NCBI GenBank assembly: GCA_007994965.1
Contig: VOPW01000001.1
Location: 2,914,001 to 2,978,000 of the forward strand
DNA length: 64,000 nucleotides
Direction: 5' to 3'
DNA from: Piscinibacter aquaticus
GTDB lineage: Bacteria > Pseudomonadota > Gammaproteobacteria > Burkholderiales > Burkholderiaceae_C
Shown: piece by piece, positions 30,238-41,706 of the stretch
Numbering within the stretch: position 1 is the stretch's first letter
Layout: each line of letters begins with the position of its first letter
The notes under the pieces: model-generated
Databases searched by the model: none
Told to the model about the DNA's origin: nothing
What the model saw: only the letters and a program-made list of their open reading frames with translations
Made by a program: the position numbers and the translations under genes

Positions 30238-31477
30238 TCAGGCCGCGGCGCGCATCGGCGGCTGCTGCGGATGCGCGGCGAAGAATTCCATTGCCGCCTG
30301 CACGCCGCTGCCGGCCACCGGCACACCGGCCAGCTTGAAGCCCATCTCGACGCCGGCCAGCGCAGCCATCAGCGTGAGGTCGTTGCAATCGCCGAGGTGG
30401 CCGATGCGGAACATGCGGCCCTTGACCTTGCCCAGCCCGGTGCCGAGCGACAGATCGAAGCGCTCGTGGATCAGCTTGCGCAGCGCATCGGCATCGATGC
30501 CGGGCGGCATGACCACGCCGGTGAGCACCGGCGAATACACCGCCGCATCGGCGCACTGGATCGGCAGGCCCCAGGCGCGCACGGCGCCGCGCACGCCCTC
30601 GGCCCAGCGCTGGTGGCGCGCGGACACGGCGTCGAGCCCCTGCTCGAGGATCAGGTCGAGTGCTTCCGACAGGCCGTACAGCAGGTTGGTGTTGGGCGTG
30701 TAGGGCCAGTAGCCCGTCTTGTTCATCTCGACGATCTCGTCCCAGGCCCAGAAGCTGCGCGGCAGCTTTGCGCGCTGGCTCGCTTCGAGTGCCTTCGGCG
30801 AGATCGCGTTGAAGCTGATGCCCGGCGGCAGCATCAGGCCCTTCTGCGAACCGCTGACGGTGACGTCGACGCCCCATTCGTCGTGGCGGTAGTCGGCGCA
30901 AGCCAGCCCGAGATCGAGTCGACCATCAGCAGCGCCGGGTGACCGGCCGCATCGATCGCGCGGCGTACCGCGGCGATGTCGCTGGTGACGCCGGTGGATG
31001 TCTCGTTGTGCACCACGCACACGGCCTTGATCGCGTGGCCGGTGTCGGCGCGCAGGCGCGCTTCGATCAGGTCGGCCTGCACCCCTTGCGCCAGCTCCAC
31101 GGCAGGCCGGTGTCGGCATCGGTGCCGGGTACGGCGAGGAATTCGGGCTTCAGGCCGATGCGCTCGGCCAGCTTCTTCCACAGCGAGGCGAAGTGGCCGG
31201 TCTCGTACATCAGCACCGCATCGCCGGGGCTCAGCGTATTGACCAGTGCGGCTTCCCATGCGCCGGTGCCGGAGGCCGGATAGATGACCACCGGGTGTTT
31301 CGTGCGGAAGATCTGCTGCATGCCCGCGAGCACCTTCAGCCCCAGCCGGCCGAATTCGGGGCCGCGGTGGTCGATGGTGGGCAGGCTCATCGCCCGCAGG
31401 ATGCGATCGGGCACCGGGCTGGGGCCGGGGATCTGCAGGAAGTGGCGGCCGCTGGGATGCTGGTCGAGGGGAATCAT
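30238..31477 (-). CDS. Class V aminotransferase, serine-glyoxylate / alanine-glyoxylate type (two frameshifts)
   Basis: PLP-dependent aminotransferase of the AGXT/SgaA type, which moves an amino group from serine or alanine to glyoxylate. The start at 31477 gives MIPLDQHPSGRHFLQIPGPS; the PGP(S/T)PVP loop is characteristic. Other blocks are TIDHRGPEFGRLGLKVLAGM, YPASGTGAWEAALVNTLSPG, CVVHNETSTGV, and the Schiff-base Lys in VSGSQKGLMLPPG. Frame breaks lie near 31096 and 30905. About 413 residues. It is divergent from the GntR regulator across a 104-base gap containing two matching operator-like sites. Its neighbour on the other side is a glycolate-oxidase-like enzyme, which fits a glyoxylate pathway. 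Confidence 0.88.
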
Positions 31478-31503
31478 GCGAAGGGCTCCGGAATGCGGAT
31501 CAG

Positions 31504-31515
31504 TTTGCATACAAA
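31504..31515. promoter_or_regulatory. Candidate GntR-type operator 1
   Basis: TTTGCATACAAA is an inverted repeat (TTTG-N4-CAAA) in the short divergent gap between the aminotransferase gene and the GntR/FCD regulator. Its core TGCATACA recurs 64 bases away at 31570-31577. FadR/FCD-type GntR regulators often bind TTG(N)TA(N)CAA-like sites, so binding by the adjacent regulator is likely but inferred. It lies 27 bases upstream of the aminotransferase start. Confidence 0.55.
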
Positions 31516-31568
31516 ATTCTCTTGTCAAGCGAGGCCTCCCTAGAATTGCTCTGCGATCCGCTCACAAA

Positions 31569-31578
31569 CTGCATACAG
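31569..31578. promoter_or_regulatory. Candidate GntR-type operator 2
   Basis: CTGCATACAG is a second inverted repeat (CTG-N4-CAG) with the same TGCATACA core as the site at 31504-31515. It ends four bases before the regulator's ATG at 31582, a position suited to autorepression. The pair covers both divergent promoters. Confidence 0.5.
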
Positions 31579-31581
31579 ACG

Positions 31582-32274
31582 ATGGCCGAGATCATTTCCA
31601 TTCCCCGTCAGGTACTGCACCAGGAGGTGGCCGTGCGGCTGCGCCAGCGCATCGTCGAAGGCCAGCTCGCGCCCGGGGCGAAGCTCAACGAGCGCGAGCT
31701 GTCCGAGCTGCTGAACGTCTCGCGCACCACCGCTGCGCGAGGCGATCAAGATGCTCGCCGCCGAGGGTCTGGTGGAGCTGCTGCCCAACCGCGGCGCGGT
31801 GGTGGCGCAGATGTCGGCACAAGACGTGGCCGACACCTTCGAGGTGATCGCAGGCCTCGAGGGCCAGTCGGGCGAGCTGGCCGCGCAGCGCATCACCGAG
31901 GCCGAGCTGGCCGAGATCCGCGCGCTGCACTACGAGATGATGGCCGCCTGGACGCGCCGGGATCTGCCCACCTACTACCGCCTCAACGCCCAGATCCACT
32001 CGCAGATCAATGCCGCGGCGCGCAACCCGGTGCTGGCGCAGACCGGCGCACGGTCAATGCGCGGCTGCAGGCGCTGCGCTTTCGCAGCAATTTCGACGAA
32101 TCGAAATGGAAGCGCGCGGTGAAAGAGCACGAGCGCATGGTCGAGCTGCTCGCCGCGCGCGACGCGGCCGGGCTGCGCGCGCTGCTGATTGAACACCTGA
32201 TGCACAAGCGCGATGCGGTGCTGGAGCTGATGAAGCACGGTGCGCTGCAGGGCCACGGGAAGCACAGCGCATGA
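31582..32274 (+). CDS. GntR-family regulator with FCD ligand domain (two compensating frameshifts)
   Basis: DNA-binding regulator of the FadR subfamily. The N-terminal winged helix reads VLHQEVAVRLRQRIVEGQL, PGAKLNERELSELLNVSRT, then after an extra base near 31733 PLREAIKMLAAEGLVELLPN. The C-terminal all-helical FCD domain follows (SAQDVADTFEVIAGLEGQSGE; KEHERMVELLAARDAAGLR; EHLMHKRD). A missing base near 32045 restores the original frame. 230 residues. It overlaps the FAD/Fe-S oxidase gene by four bases (ATGA), so it is in the same operon and probably responds to the substrate of that enzyme. Confidence 0.88.
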   Translation: MAEIISIPRQVLHQEVAVRLRQRIVEGQLAPGAKLNERELSELLNVSRTTAARGDQDARRRGSGGAAAQPRRGGGADVGTRRGRHLRGDRRPRGPVGRAGRAAHHRGRAGRDPRAALRDDGRLDAPGSAHLLPPQRPDPLADQCRGAQPGAGADRRTVNARLQALRFRSNFDESKWKRAVKEHERMVELLAARDAAGLRALLIEHLMHKRDAVLELMKHGALQGHGKHSA

Positions 32275-35268
32275 ATGCACCGCTGGGCGCCAGCATGCTG
32301 GCCGACCGAGACGAACTCGCGCGCCGCCTTGCGCGCGAGACCGCAGGCGAGGTGATGTTCGACGCAGCCTCGCGCGGCCGCTACGCCACCGACGCCTCGA
32401 TCTACCAGCAGATGCCGATCGGCGTCTTCGTGCCGAAAACGCCCGTCGACGTCGCCATCGCGCTGCAGGTGGCACGCGACATGGGCGCGCCGCTGCTGCC
32501 GCGCGGCGGCGGCACCTCGCAGTGCGGCCAGACCACCGGCGCCGCGCTGGTGATCGACTTCAGCAAGCACCTGCGGCGACTGCACGAGCTGGACCTCGAA
32601 TCGCGCCAGGCCGTCGTCGAGCCCGGCACGGTGCTCGACCACCTCAACGCCCAGCTGAAGGCCCACGGCCTGTGGTATCCGGTCGATGTGTCCACCAGCG
32701 CGCAGGCCACGCTGGGCGGCATGGCGGGCAACAACTCCTGCGGCAGCCGCAGCATCGCCTACGGCAACATGGTGCACAACGTCGAGCGCCTCGCCGCCTG
32801 GACGAGCGACGGCAGTGAACTCGACTTCGGGCCGCTCGACACGCTCGGCCCGAAGGAGCGCGAGATCGCCGAGTTCGTGCGCGGCACGGCGTTCGCCGTG
32901 GCGCCGGAGATCGACGCGCATTGGCCCACGGTGATGCGCCGCGTGGCCGGCTACAACCTCGACATCTTCCGCCCGAGGAGCGAGCGGCCCTACACCGGCG
33001 ACGGCAGCGTCAACCTCGCGCATCTGCTGGTGGGCGCCGAGGGCACGCTGGCACTGACGAAGAGCCTGACGCTGCGCTCGGCGCCGCTGCCCAAGCACAA
33101 GGTGCTGGGCGTGGTGAACTTCGCGCGCTTTCACACCGCGATGGATTCGGCGCAGCACATCGTCAAGCTCTCGCCGACCGCGGTGGAACTGGTCGACCGC
33201 ACGATGATCGAGCTGGCGCGTGCCAACCCGGCCTTCCGGCCGGTGATCGAGACGGCCTTGCTGGGCGCGCCCGATGCGATCCTGCTGGTGGAGTTCAGCG
33301 GCGAAGACCGCGCGCTGCTGCTGAAGCAGTTGCAGTCGCTCGTCGAGCTGATGGCCGATCTCGGCCTGCCCGGCAGCGTGGTCGAGATGCCCGACGAGGC
33401 CGCGCAGAAGGCGCTGTGGGAGGTGCGCAAGGCCGGCCTGAACATCATGATGAGCCTCAAGGGCGACGGCAAGCCGGTCAGCTTCATCGAGGACTGCGCG
33501 GTGCCGCTGGAGCACTGGCCGAATACACCGATGCGTTGACCGAGGTCTTCGCGAAGCACGGCACGCGCGGCACTGGTATGCGCATGCCTCGGTGGGCACG
33601 CTGCACGTGCGGCCCATCCTCGACATGCGCCGCGATGGCGCCGCGAAGATGCGCGCCATCGCCGAGGAAGCAGCTGCGCTGGTGCGCCGATACCGCGGCG
33701 CCTACAGCGGCGAGCATGGCGACGGCCTCTGCCGCGGTGAGTGGATCCGCTGGCAGTTCGGGCCGAAGATCGACGACGCCTTCCGCGCGATCAAGCAGCG
33801 CCTCGACCCGGGCAATCTCTTCAACCCGGGCAAGATCGTCGACGCGCCGAAGATGGACGACGCGCGGCTGTTCCGCTTCCCGCCGACCTACCGGACCATC
33901 CCGCTGACGCCGGTGCTCGACTGGTCGGCGTGGGATGTGCAGAACGATCCCGTCACCGAGGCGACCACCGCGCCCGGCACCGGCGGCGACAGCACCGGCG
34001 GCCTGGCCAAGGCCGTGGAGATGTGCAACAACAACGGCCACTGCCGCAAGTTCGACGCCGGCACCATGTGCCCGAGCTACCGTGTCACGCGCGACGAGCA
34101 GCACCTGACGCGCGGCCGCGCCAACACGCTGCGGCTGGCGCTGTCGGGGCAACTGGAGGGCGAGGCCCTCGACGGCGAGGCGGTGAAGGCGGCGCTCGAG
34201 CTGTGCGTGTCGTGCAAGGGCTGCAAGCGCGACTGCCCGACCGGCGTGGACATGGCGCGCATGAAGATCGAGGCCACGGCCGCCTACAAGCGCCGCCATG
34301 GCCACACGCTGCGCGACCGTCTGATCGCGCATCTGCCGCGTTATGCGCGAACGGCCAGCGCCCTGCCCTGGCTGTTCAACCTGCGCGACCGCATCCCTGC
34401 GCTGGCCCGCATCAGCGAGCGCATGCTGGGCTTCGCCGCGGCACGCAGCCTGCCGCGCTGGCGGCGCGACACGGTCTGGCGCGAGGCGCCGCGGTACGGG
34501 CTGGTCGATTCAGCCCAGGCACTGGCCGCGCCGAAGGCCGTGGTCCTGTGGGTCGACACCTTCAACGGCCACTTCGAGACCGAGAACGCGCGCGATGCGG
34601 TGCGTGTGCTGCAGGCGGCGGGCTACGCGGTGCACGTCCCGGGCCTGCAGGGCGATCCGCTGTGCTGCGGCCGCACCTGCACGGCCACCGGCATGCCCGA
34701 TCGCGCGCGCGTCGGCGGCGGCGCTGGTGGGCGCACTCGCGCCTTTCGCCGAACGCGGCGGCGATCGTCGGCCTGGAGCCGTCGTGCCTGCTGTCGCTGC
34801 GCGACGAGGCGCTGGTGATGGGGCTGGGCGATGCCGCGAAGACCGTCGCCGCTCAGGCGCTCACCTTCGAGGAATTCCTGGCTCGCGAAGCGGCTGCGGG
34901 CCGCTTCGCACCCGCGCTGCAGGCGGCCACGAAACCGATCAAGGTGCATGGCCACTGCCACCAGAAGGCCTTTGGCGTCGTGCAGCCGGTGCTCGAGGTG
35001 CTGCGCCTCATCCCCGGCGCAAAGCCCGAGCTGATCGAGAGTTCGTGCTGCGGCATGGCCGGCAGCTTCGGCTACGAGGCCGAGCACCATGCGGTGTCGA
35101 TGCAGATGGCCGAGCTCGCTGCTGCCGGCGGTGCGTGCGGCGGGCGATGCCTGGATCGTGGCCGACGGGGCCAGTTGCCGCCACCAGATCGTCGACGGCG
35201 CACGGCGCGAAGCGCTGCACGTGGCGCGTGTGCTGGCGGCCCACCTCGCGCCGCGCGTCGGCACTTGA
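32271..35268 (+). CDS. FAD-linked oxidase fused to Fe-S (GlcF/CCG-type) module, about 1000 residues (several frameshifts)
   Basis: Single-chain 2-hydroxyacid dehydrogenase resembling YdiJ and the glycolate/D-lactate oxidase GlcD plus GlcF. The FAD-binding half shows RYATDASIYQQMP, LLPRGGGTSQCGQT, GNNSCGSRSIAYGNM and NLAHLLVGAEGTLAL. The oxidase C-terminal part has GTLHVRPILDMR and YSGEHGDGLCRGEWI. The Fe-S half has two clusters (CNNNGHCRK... MCPSYRVTRDE and CVSCKGCKRDCPTGVD) and two CCG-type domains (GDPLCCGRTCTATG; SSCCGMAGSFGYEAE). Breaks lie near 33523, 33580, 34715, 34770 and 35125. It is co-transcribed with the GntR gene. The substrate is probably a D-2-hydroxyacid, and the neighbouring glyoxylate aminotransferase hints at glycolate. 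This is an inference. Confidence 0.87.
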
Positions 35269-35385
35269 CCCGGGGCAAACCCACCCCTGCTGGCATCAGG
35301 CCTTACGTAGTTTCCGTCATGGCGTGATGCGGCCGGCTGCCCACAATCGCGCCATCCCAAATCCGCCCTCTCGAAAGGACGAACC

Positions 35386-36350
35386 ATGAAGCGCCTGATG
35401 ACGGCCGTGCTGGCCACCTTCGCCGCAGCCGCGGCCTTCGCCTATCCGGACAAGCCGATCACCATCGTCGTCCCGTTCGCGGCCGGCGGCCCGACCGACA
35501 AGGTCGCGCGTGACCTCGGCGTGGCGCTGGGCGCGCAGCTCAAGCAGACCATCATCATCGAGAACGTCGGCGGCGCCGGCGGCACGCTGGGCGCGGCCAA
35601 GGTCGCCAAGGCCGCGCCGGACGGCTACACCTTCCTGCTGCACCACATCGGCATGGCCACCGCGCCGGCGCTGTACCGCAAGCTGCCCTACAGCGTCGAG
35701 AACGACTTCGAATACCTCGGCATGGTCAACGACGTGCCGATGACCGTGATCGGCCGCCCGACGCTGCCGGCCAACACCTACCCCGAGCTGGTGAAGTGGC
35801 TGCAGGAGAACAAGGGCAAGATCAACCTGGCGAATGCCGGCCTGGGTGCGGCCTCGCACCTGTGCGGCCTGCTGTTCCAGCAGAGCCTGCAGATCGACAT
35901 GACCACCGTGCCGTACAAGGGCACCGGCCCGGCGATGACCGATCTGCTCGGCGGCCGGGTCGACATCATGTGCGACCAGACCACCAACACTTCCAGCCAG
36001 ATCGAGAGCGGCAAGGTGAAGGCCTATGCGGTGACCACGCTCAAGCCGCTGACCACGCCGGGCCGGCCAAGCTGCCGACGCTGGACAGCCAGGGGCTGAA
36101 GGGCTTCAACGTCAGCATCTGGCACGCCATGTATGCGCCCAAGGGCACGCCGGCGGCAGTGATCGAGAAGGTCAATGGGGCGCTGAAGGTGGCGCTGAAG
36201 GATGCCGACTTCATCAAGAAGCAGGAAGCGCTGGGTGCCGTGGTCGTCACGGACGCGCGCCTGACGCCGGCCGAGCACAAGAAGTTCGTCGCCGCCGAGA
36301 TCGCCAAGTGGGGCCCTGCCATCAAGGCCGCGGGTCAGTACGCGGACTGA
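35386..36350 (+). CDS. Bug-family (TctC-type) periplasmic solute-binding protein (one frameshift)
   Basis: Second TTT-type binding protein of the region. The signal peptide is MKRLMTAVLATFAAAAAFA, and the mature chain begins YPDKPITIVVPFAAGGPTDK, the hallmark Bug start. Other family blocks are IIENVGGAGGTLGAAKVA, NDVPMTVIGRP, VPYKGTGPAMTDLLGGRVD and WHAMYAPKGTPAAVIEKVN. One base is missing near 36063. Adding it joins KPLTTPGR to AKLPTLDSQGLKGF. 321 residues. It lies 117 bases after the FAD/Fe-S oxidase gene and ends at a strong terminator. Its ligand is unknown, probably a carboxylic acid. Confidence 0.9.
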
Positions 36351-36369
36351 TCGAGTCTCGTTGCACCGG

Positions 36370-36392
36370 AAGGGCCGCTTCGTGCGGCCCTT
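36370..36392 (+). terminator. Rho-independent terminator after the Bug gene
   Basis: A perfect 9-base stem AAGGGCCGC / GCGGCCCTT with loop TTCGT, followed by TGTCATTT. It ends 20 bases after the Bug-protein stop and lies before the convergent dtd gene, whose stop is at 36400. It may serve both strands, because the minus strand also ends in a short T-containing tract. Confidence 0.8.
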
Positions 36393-36399
36393 TGTCATT

Positions 36400-36843
36400 T
36401 CAGCCCCGCAGCGTGATCGGAATGGTCACCGGCCCGTCGTTGATCAGGTGCACCTGCATGTCGGCGCCGAATTCGCCACAAGCCACCTGCTGATGGGCTG
36501 ATCGCGCTGCAGCGAGCACGCGCTCGTACAGACGCCGACCCAGCTCCGGCCCGGCGGCGCCGGTGAAGCTCGGCCGGTTGCCGCCGGAGGTATCGGCCGC
36601 CAGCGTGAACTGGCTGACCACGAGCAACCCGCCGCCGACATCGGCGACGCTGCGGTTCATCTTGCCGGCCTCGTCGGAGAAGATGCGCAGCTTCAGCACC
36701 TTCGCGACCAGCTTGTCGGCGATGGCCTCCGTGTCGGCGGGCTCTGCACAAACCAGCATCAGCAGGCCGCGGCCGATCGCGCCGGTGATGCGCCCGCCGA
36801 CCTCGACGCGCGCGGAGGACACGCGCTGCAGCAGCGCGATCAC
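36400..36843 (-). CDS. dtd: D-aminoacyl-tRNA deacylase
   Basis: Removes D-amino acids mischarged on tRNA, a translation quality-control step. The catalytic blocks are SQFTLAAD and the Gly-cisPro-type motif near the end, [11 protein letters not shown]. Length is 147 residues, normal for DTD. Start is GTG at 36843 ([17 protein letters not shown], the family N-terminus), overlapping the stop of the upstream cation-diffusion gene (GTGA). The gene is intact. It is part of a tyrS-CDF-dtd run on the minus strand. Pairing of dtd with tyrS is sensible because D-Tyr-tRNA(Tyr) is a classic DTD substrate. Confidence 0.95.
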   Translation of the reverse strand: MIALLQRVSSARVEVGGRITGAIGRGLLMLVCAEPADTEAIADKLVAKVLKLRIFSDEAGKMNRSVADVGGGLLVVSQFTLAADTSGGNRPSFTGAAGPELGRRLYERVLAAARSAHQQVACGEFGADMQVHLINDGPVTIPITLRG

Positions 36844-37730
36844 AGCAGATCCTTCGGGTCGTCGAAGTGCGCCTCGACGTCCATCGGCAGCAGCTGGATG
36901 GTGGCGCGCAGCCCCGGCACCGCGCTCATCAACGCCTGCTCGACGCTGGTGCGCAGCGCCGCAGCGCGGCCGAGCGTCCAGTTCGACGGCATGTGCATGT
37001 GAACGTCGACGAAGCGGCGCTGGCCGGCACGCCGCGTGACGATGTGATCGAAGCGGATCGTGTGGTGGCCGAACTGCGCGAGCGTCTCGTCGATCTGCTG
37101 GCGCACGTCGGGCTCGACGGCCTTGTCCATCAACCCGTCGACCGAACGCCGGGCCGGTGCGCACCTTCGCGCAGGATGTTGAGCGCCACGCCGATGGCCA
37201 GCAGCGGATCGAGCCACAACCAGCCGGTGATCGGCACCAGCAGCAGGCCGACGACGACGCCCGCGGAGGTGTAGACGTCGGTGAAGAGATGCCGCGCATC
37301 GGCCTCCAGCGCGATCGACCGCTGCTCGCGCGAGGCGACCAGCATGCGCCAGGGCGAGCGCGCCGTTGACGGCCGAACTCGCCACCGACAGCGCCACGCC
37401 CCAGCCAAGCTGCTCGATGGGTTGCGGGTCCATGAAGCGGCCGATCGCGGCCCAGATGATGGCCACCGCCGCGCCGACGATCAGCAGGCCTTCGAAGCCG
37501 CTGGAGAAATACTCGGCCTTGGTGTGGCCGAAGGGATGGTCGTCGTCGGCCGGGCGCTCGGCGATCGTCACCATCAGCACGGCGAACAATGCCGACGCGA
37601 GGTTGACGAACGACTCCATCGCGTCCGACAGCAGGCCCACCGAGCCGGTGATCCACCACGCGCCGGTCTTCATCGCGATGGTGGCCACCGCGGCCACCAC
37701 CGAGAGCTTGAGCAGGGTCTTGGCCTGCAT
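36840..37730 (-). CDS. Cation diffusion facilitator (CDF) divalent-metal transporter (two compensating frameshifts)
   Basis: Inner-membrane metal efflux antiporter of the FieF/CDF family. The start at 37730 gives [19 protein letters not shown]. Metal-site helices are seen in [17 protein letters not shown] and [18 protein letters not shown], then after a break near 37352 [20 protein letters not shown] with the second Asp/His set, then [19 protein letters not shown] cytoplasmic domain with [19 protein letters not shown]. The frame returns near 37150. Total 296 residues. It lies nine bases after the tyrS stop and is coupled to dtd by a GTGA overlap. The metal (Zn, Fe, Mn, Co) cannot be assigned. 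Confidence 0.88.
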   Translation of the reverse strand: MQAKTLLKLSVVAAVATIAMKTGAWWITGSVGLLSDAMESFVNLASALFAVLMVTIAERPADDDHPFGHTKAEYFSSGFEGLLIVGAAVAIIWAAIGRFMDPQPIEQLGWGVALSVASSAVNGALALAHAGRLARAAVDRAGGRCAASLHRRLHLRGRRRRPAAGADHRLVVARSAAGHRRGAQHPARRCAPARRSVDGLMDKAVEPDVRQQIDETLAQFGHHTIRFDHIVTRRAGQRRFVDVHMHMPSNWTLGRAAALRTSVEQALMSAVPGLRATIQLLPMDVEAHFDDPKDLL

Positions 37731-37738
37731 GTCGCGGC

Positions 37739-38974
37739 TCAGGCCAGCGTCACGCGCGCGAACTTGCGCTTGCCGACCTGCACGACGTAGGTGCCGCGCT
37801 CGAGCTTCAGGCCCTTGTCGCTGACCACGGCGCCATCGATGCGCACGCCGCCGCCATCGACCAGGCGCATCGCCTCGCTGCTCGACGGCGCGAGGTTGGC
37901 CTGCTTGAGCAGCGCGCCGATGCCCAGCGGTGCGCCCGACAGCGACAGCTCGGGGATCTCGTCGGGAATGCCGCCGCGCGCGCGGTTCTCGAAGTCGGCC
38001 TCGGCGGCATCGGCCGCCGCCGCGCTGTGGAAGCGCGCGGTGATCTCCTTGGCGAGCATCACCTTGGCCTCCTTCGGATTGCGCCCGCCCTCGACCTCGG
38101 CCTTGAGCTTCGCGATCTCGGCCTCGCTGCGGAAGCTCAGCAAGGTGAAGTACTTCCACATCAGCACGTCGCTGATCGACAGCAGCTTGGCGAACATGGT
38201 GTTCGCCGGCTCGGTGATGCCGATGTAGTTGTTCTTGCTCTTGGACATCTTCTCGACGCCATCGAGCCCCTCGAGCAGCGGCATCGTCAGGATGCACTGC
38301 GGCTCCTGACCGTACTCGCCCTGCAGCGCACGGCCGACGAGCAGATTGAACTTCTGGTCGGTGCCTCCGAGCTCGAGGTCGCTCTTCAGTGCCACCGAGT
38401 CGTAGCCCTGCATCAGCGGGTAGAGGAACTCGTGCACGCTGATCGGCGTGCCGGCCTTGAAGCGCTCGGCGAAATCGTTGCGCTCCATCATGCGCGCCAC
38501 GGTGTAGCGCGCCGCCAGCTGGATCATGCCGCGTGCGCCGAGCGGGTCGCTCCACTCGGAGTTGTAGCGGATCTCGGTCTTGTCGGGGTCGAGCACCGTG
38601 CTCGCCTGTCGGTAGTAGGTCTGGGCGTTGGCTTCGATCTGCTCGCGCGTCAGCGGCGGGCGCGTGGTGTTGCGGCCCGACGGATCGCCGATCATCGAGG
38701 TGAAGTCGCCGATCAGGAAGATCACCCGGTGGCCGAGATCCTGCAGCTGGCGCATCTTGTTGAGCACCACCGTGTGGCCGACGTGGATGTCCGGCGCGGT
38801 CGGGTCCAGCCCGAGCTTGATGCGCAATGGCACACCGGTTGCTTCGGAACGGGCGAGCTTGGTGAGCCAGTCGGCCTCGGGTAACAGTTCGTCGCAGCCT
38901 CGCTTCGAGACCTGCATCGCGTGCAGCACGCGGTCGGTGACCGGATGAGAGGGCGTCGCGGCGGTCTGGGACAT
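37739..38974 (-). CDS. tyrS: Tyrosyl-tRNA synthetase
   Basis: Charges tRNA(Tyr). Class I signatures are HVGHTVVL (HIGH-like, residues 64-67 region) and EKMSKSKNN (KMSKS). A C-terminal S4 RNA-binding domain is visible ([20 protein letters not shown] to [13 protein letters not shown]). The gene is intact with 411 residues. It belongs to the TyrRS group with HVGH and a long connective segment, common in betaproteobacteria. It is divergent from the M23 peptidase gene and is the first gene of the tyrS-CDF-dtd run. Confidence 0.97.
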   Translation of the reverse strand: MSQTAATPSHPVTDRVLHAMQVSKRGCDELLPEADWLTKLARSEATGVPLRIKLGLDPTAPDIHVGHTVVLNKMRQLQDLGHRVIFLIGDFTSMIGDPSGRNTTRPPLTREQIEANAQTYYRQASTVLDPDKTEIRYNSEWSDPLGARGMIQLAARYTVARMMERNDFAERFKAGTPISVHEFLYPLMQGYDSVALKSDLELGGTDQKFNLLVGRALQGEYGQEPQCILTMPLLEGLDGVEKMSKSKNNYIGITEPANTMFAKLLSISDVLMWKYFTLLSFRSEAEIAKLKAEVEGGRNPKEAKVMLAKEITARFHSAAAADAAEADFENRARGGIPDEIPELSLSGAPLGIGALLKQANLAPSSSEAMRLVDGGGVRIDGAVVSDKGLKLERGTYVVQVGKRKFARVTLA

Positions 38975-39035
38975 GGAGGGCGCTATGGGGTTTTACGAAG
39001 GCGGTGCGGGGAGGCGCTGGCTATACTGCGGCGCC

Positions 39036-39049
39036 GTGAACTGGTTCAC
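39036..39049. promoter_or_regulatory. Inverted repeat in the tyrS / M23 peptidase divergent gap
   Basis: GTGAACTGGTTCAC has two perfect 6-base arms (GTGAAC/GTTCAC) around a TG spacer. A TATACT -10-like hexamer lies just before it at 39022-39027 on the plus strand, so the repeat would sit at the start of a transcript toward the peptidase gene. It could be an operator or only a small hairpin. The gap 38975-39152 holds nothing else that I can identify. Confidence 0.3.
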
Positions 39050-39152
39050 GCCCCGAACGGCCGGCTGAGCTCCGGCGGGCGCCACGGATTCTAGTGGACG
39101 CCCCACCTGCAACCTGGATGGATTCGAGCGCTCGCGTTCGGCACAGATCGAA

Positions 39153-40534
39153 TTGAAATCGTTGGGACAACTCGAACGCGCCACCGAGGCGACCCTGGCG
39201 CGAGGCGCCTGGTTCGTGCACACGCACCCGCGCACGCTGGCTTCGGCCGTAGCGCTGGCCCTGGCGGGTTTTGGTGCCGCCGCCTACGGCATCGCGCAGA
39301 CCGGCCCGGACGCTGCAGACCTTCCGCGTCGCGTGGTGACGGAAATCGTCACGCCGGTCGACGTGATCCCGCAGCTCGAAGCGCTGGCTGGCCATCGACT
39401 CGAGCTGTACCGCAGCGAGCAGACCCGTGCCGGTGACGGCGCCGAGACGCTGCTGGCGCGGCTCGGCGTGGCCGATGCCGAGGCGATCGCCTTCCTGCGC
39501 CGCGATCCGCTGGCGCGCAAGGTGATCGAGGGCCGCGCCGGAAAGCTGGTGCGTGCCGCGGTCACTCCGGCAGGCCGGCTGGAGGAACTGACTGCGCGCT
39601 ACGCGCCGGCCGACAGCACGCTGGCCGCCACGCATTTCGAGCGGCTGCGCGTCGTGCGCGGCGACGATGGCCGCTTCAGCGCCAGCGTCGAGGCCGCACC
39701 GCTGGCCACCACGGTGCGCCTGGGCAGCGGCACGATCCGCAGTTCGCTGTTCGCCGCGACCGACGAGTCGAACATTCCCGATGCCGTGGCCGTGCAGATG
39801 GCCGAGGCCTTTTCGGTGGACATCGACTTCCACCGCGAGTTGCGCAAGGGCGATACCTTCTCGCTGGTTTACGAGACGCTGACCGCCGACGGCGAGCCGA
39901 TCACCTGGAACAACGCCGCCGGTCGGCTGATCGCCGCCGAGTTCGTCAACCGCGGCGAAGCGCATTCGGCCGTGTGGTTCAAGGACGAGAACGGCCGCGG
40001 CGGCTTCTACGGCCTGGACGGCAAGAGCAAGCGCCGCACCTTCCTCGCCAGCCCGATGGAGTTCTCCCGCGTGACCTCGGGCTTCGCGATGCGCATGCAT
40101 CCGATCCTCAACCAGTGGCGAGCCCACAAGGGCGTCGACTACGGTGCGCCGACCGGCACGCCGGTGCGTGCCGTGGCGCACGGCACGGTGACCGTCGCGG
40201 GCTGGCAGAACGGCTACGGCAACGTGGTCGAGGTCGAGCACGGCAACGGCAAGTCGACCCTGTATGCGCACCTGAGCCGCATCGACGTGCGCAAGGGCCA
40301 GCGGATCGACCAGGGCGTGCGCATCGGCGCCGTGGGCGCCACGGGCTGGGCCACCGGACCGCACCTGCACTTCGAGTTCAAGGTACGCGGCGAGCAGGTC
40401 AACCCGATGGTGATGGCGCGTTCGTCGGAAGCGGTCGAGCTCAGCGCCACGGCGCGCGAGCGCTTCGCCGTCGTGGCCCGCCAGATCCGCGGCCAGCTCG
40501 ATGCCGCACTGACCGTCGGCAGCACGGTCGCCGA

Positions 40535-40538
<4 letters not shown>
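39153..40538 (+). CDS. M23-family cell-wall endopeptidase, membrane-anchored
   Basis: Zinc metallopeptidase that cuts peptidoglycan cross-links, similar to MepM/NlpD-type proteins. The start is probably TTG at 39153 (KSLGQLERATEATLARGAW), with a transmembrane segment at residues 28-48 (TLASAVALALAGFGAAAYG). The LasA-type catalytic domain is near the C-terminus: FAMRMHPILNQWRAHKGVDY gives the first His/Asp zinc ligands, and GPHLHFEFK gives the HxH motif. An intermediate OapA/LysM-like segment (GDTFSLVYETLTADGEPI) precedes it. The gene is intact with 461 residues. It is coupled to anmK by a GTGA overlap, a common pairing of wall hydrolysis and wall recycling in this order. Confidence 0.93.
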
Positions 40539-41654
<1,116 letters not shown>

Positions 41655-41665
41655 CCGGAAAGACG

Positions 41666-41687
41666 AAGGCCGCCCGCAGGCGGCCTT
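41666..41687. terminator. Bidirectional terminator between anmK and erpA
   Basis: A perfect 9-base stem AAGGCCGCC / GGCGGCCTT with loop CGCA. It starts 11 bases after the anmK stop and ends 19 bases before the convergent erpA stop. The arms begin with AA and end with TT, so it can act in both directions. Confidence 0.8.
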
Positions 41688-41706
41688 GCATTGGAGAGAG
41701 TCTCGC

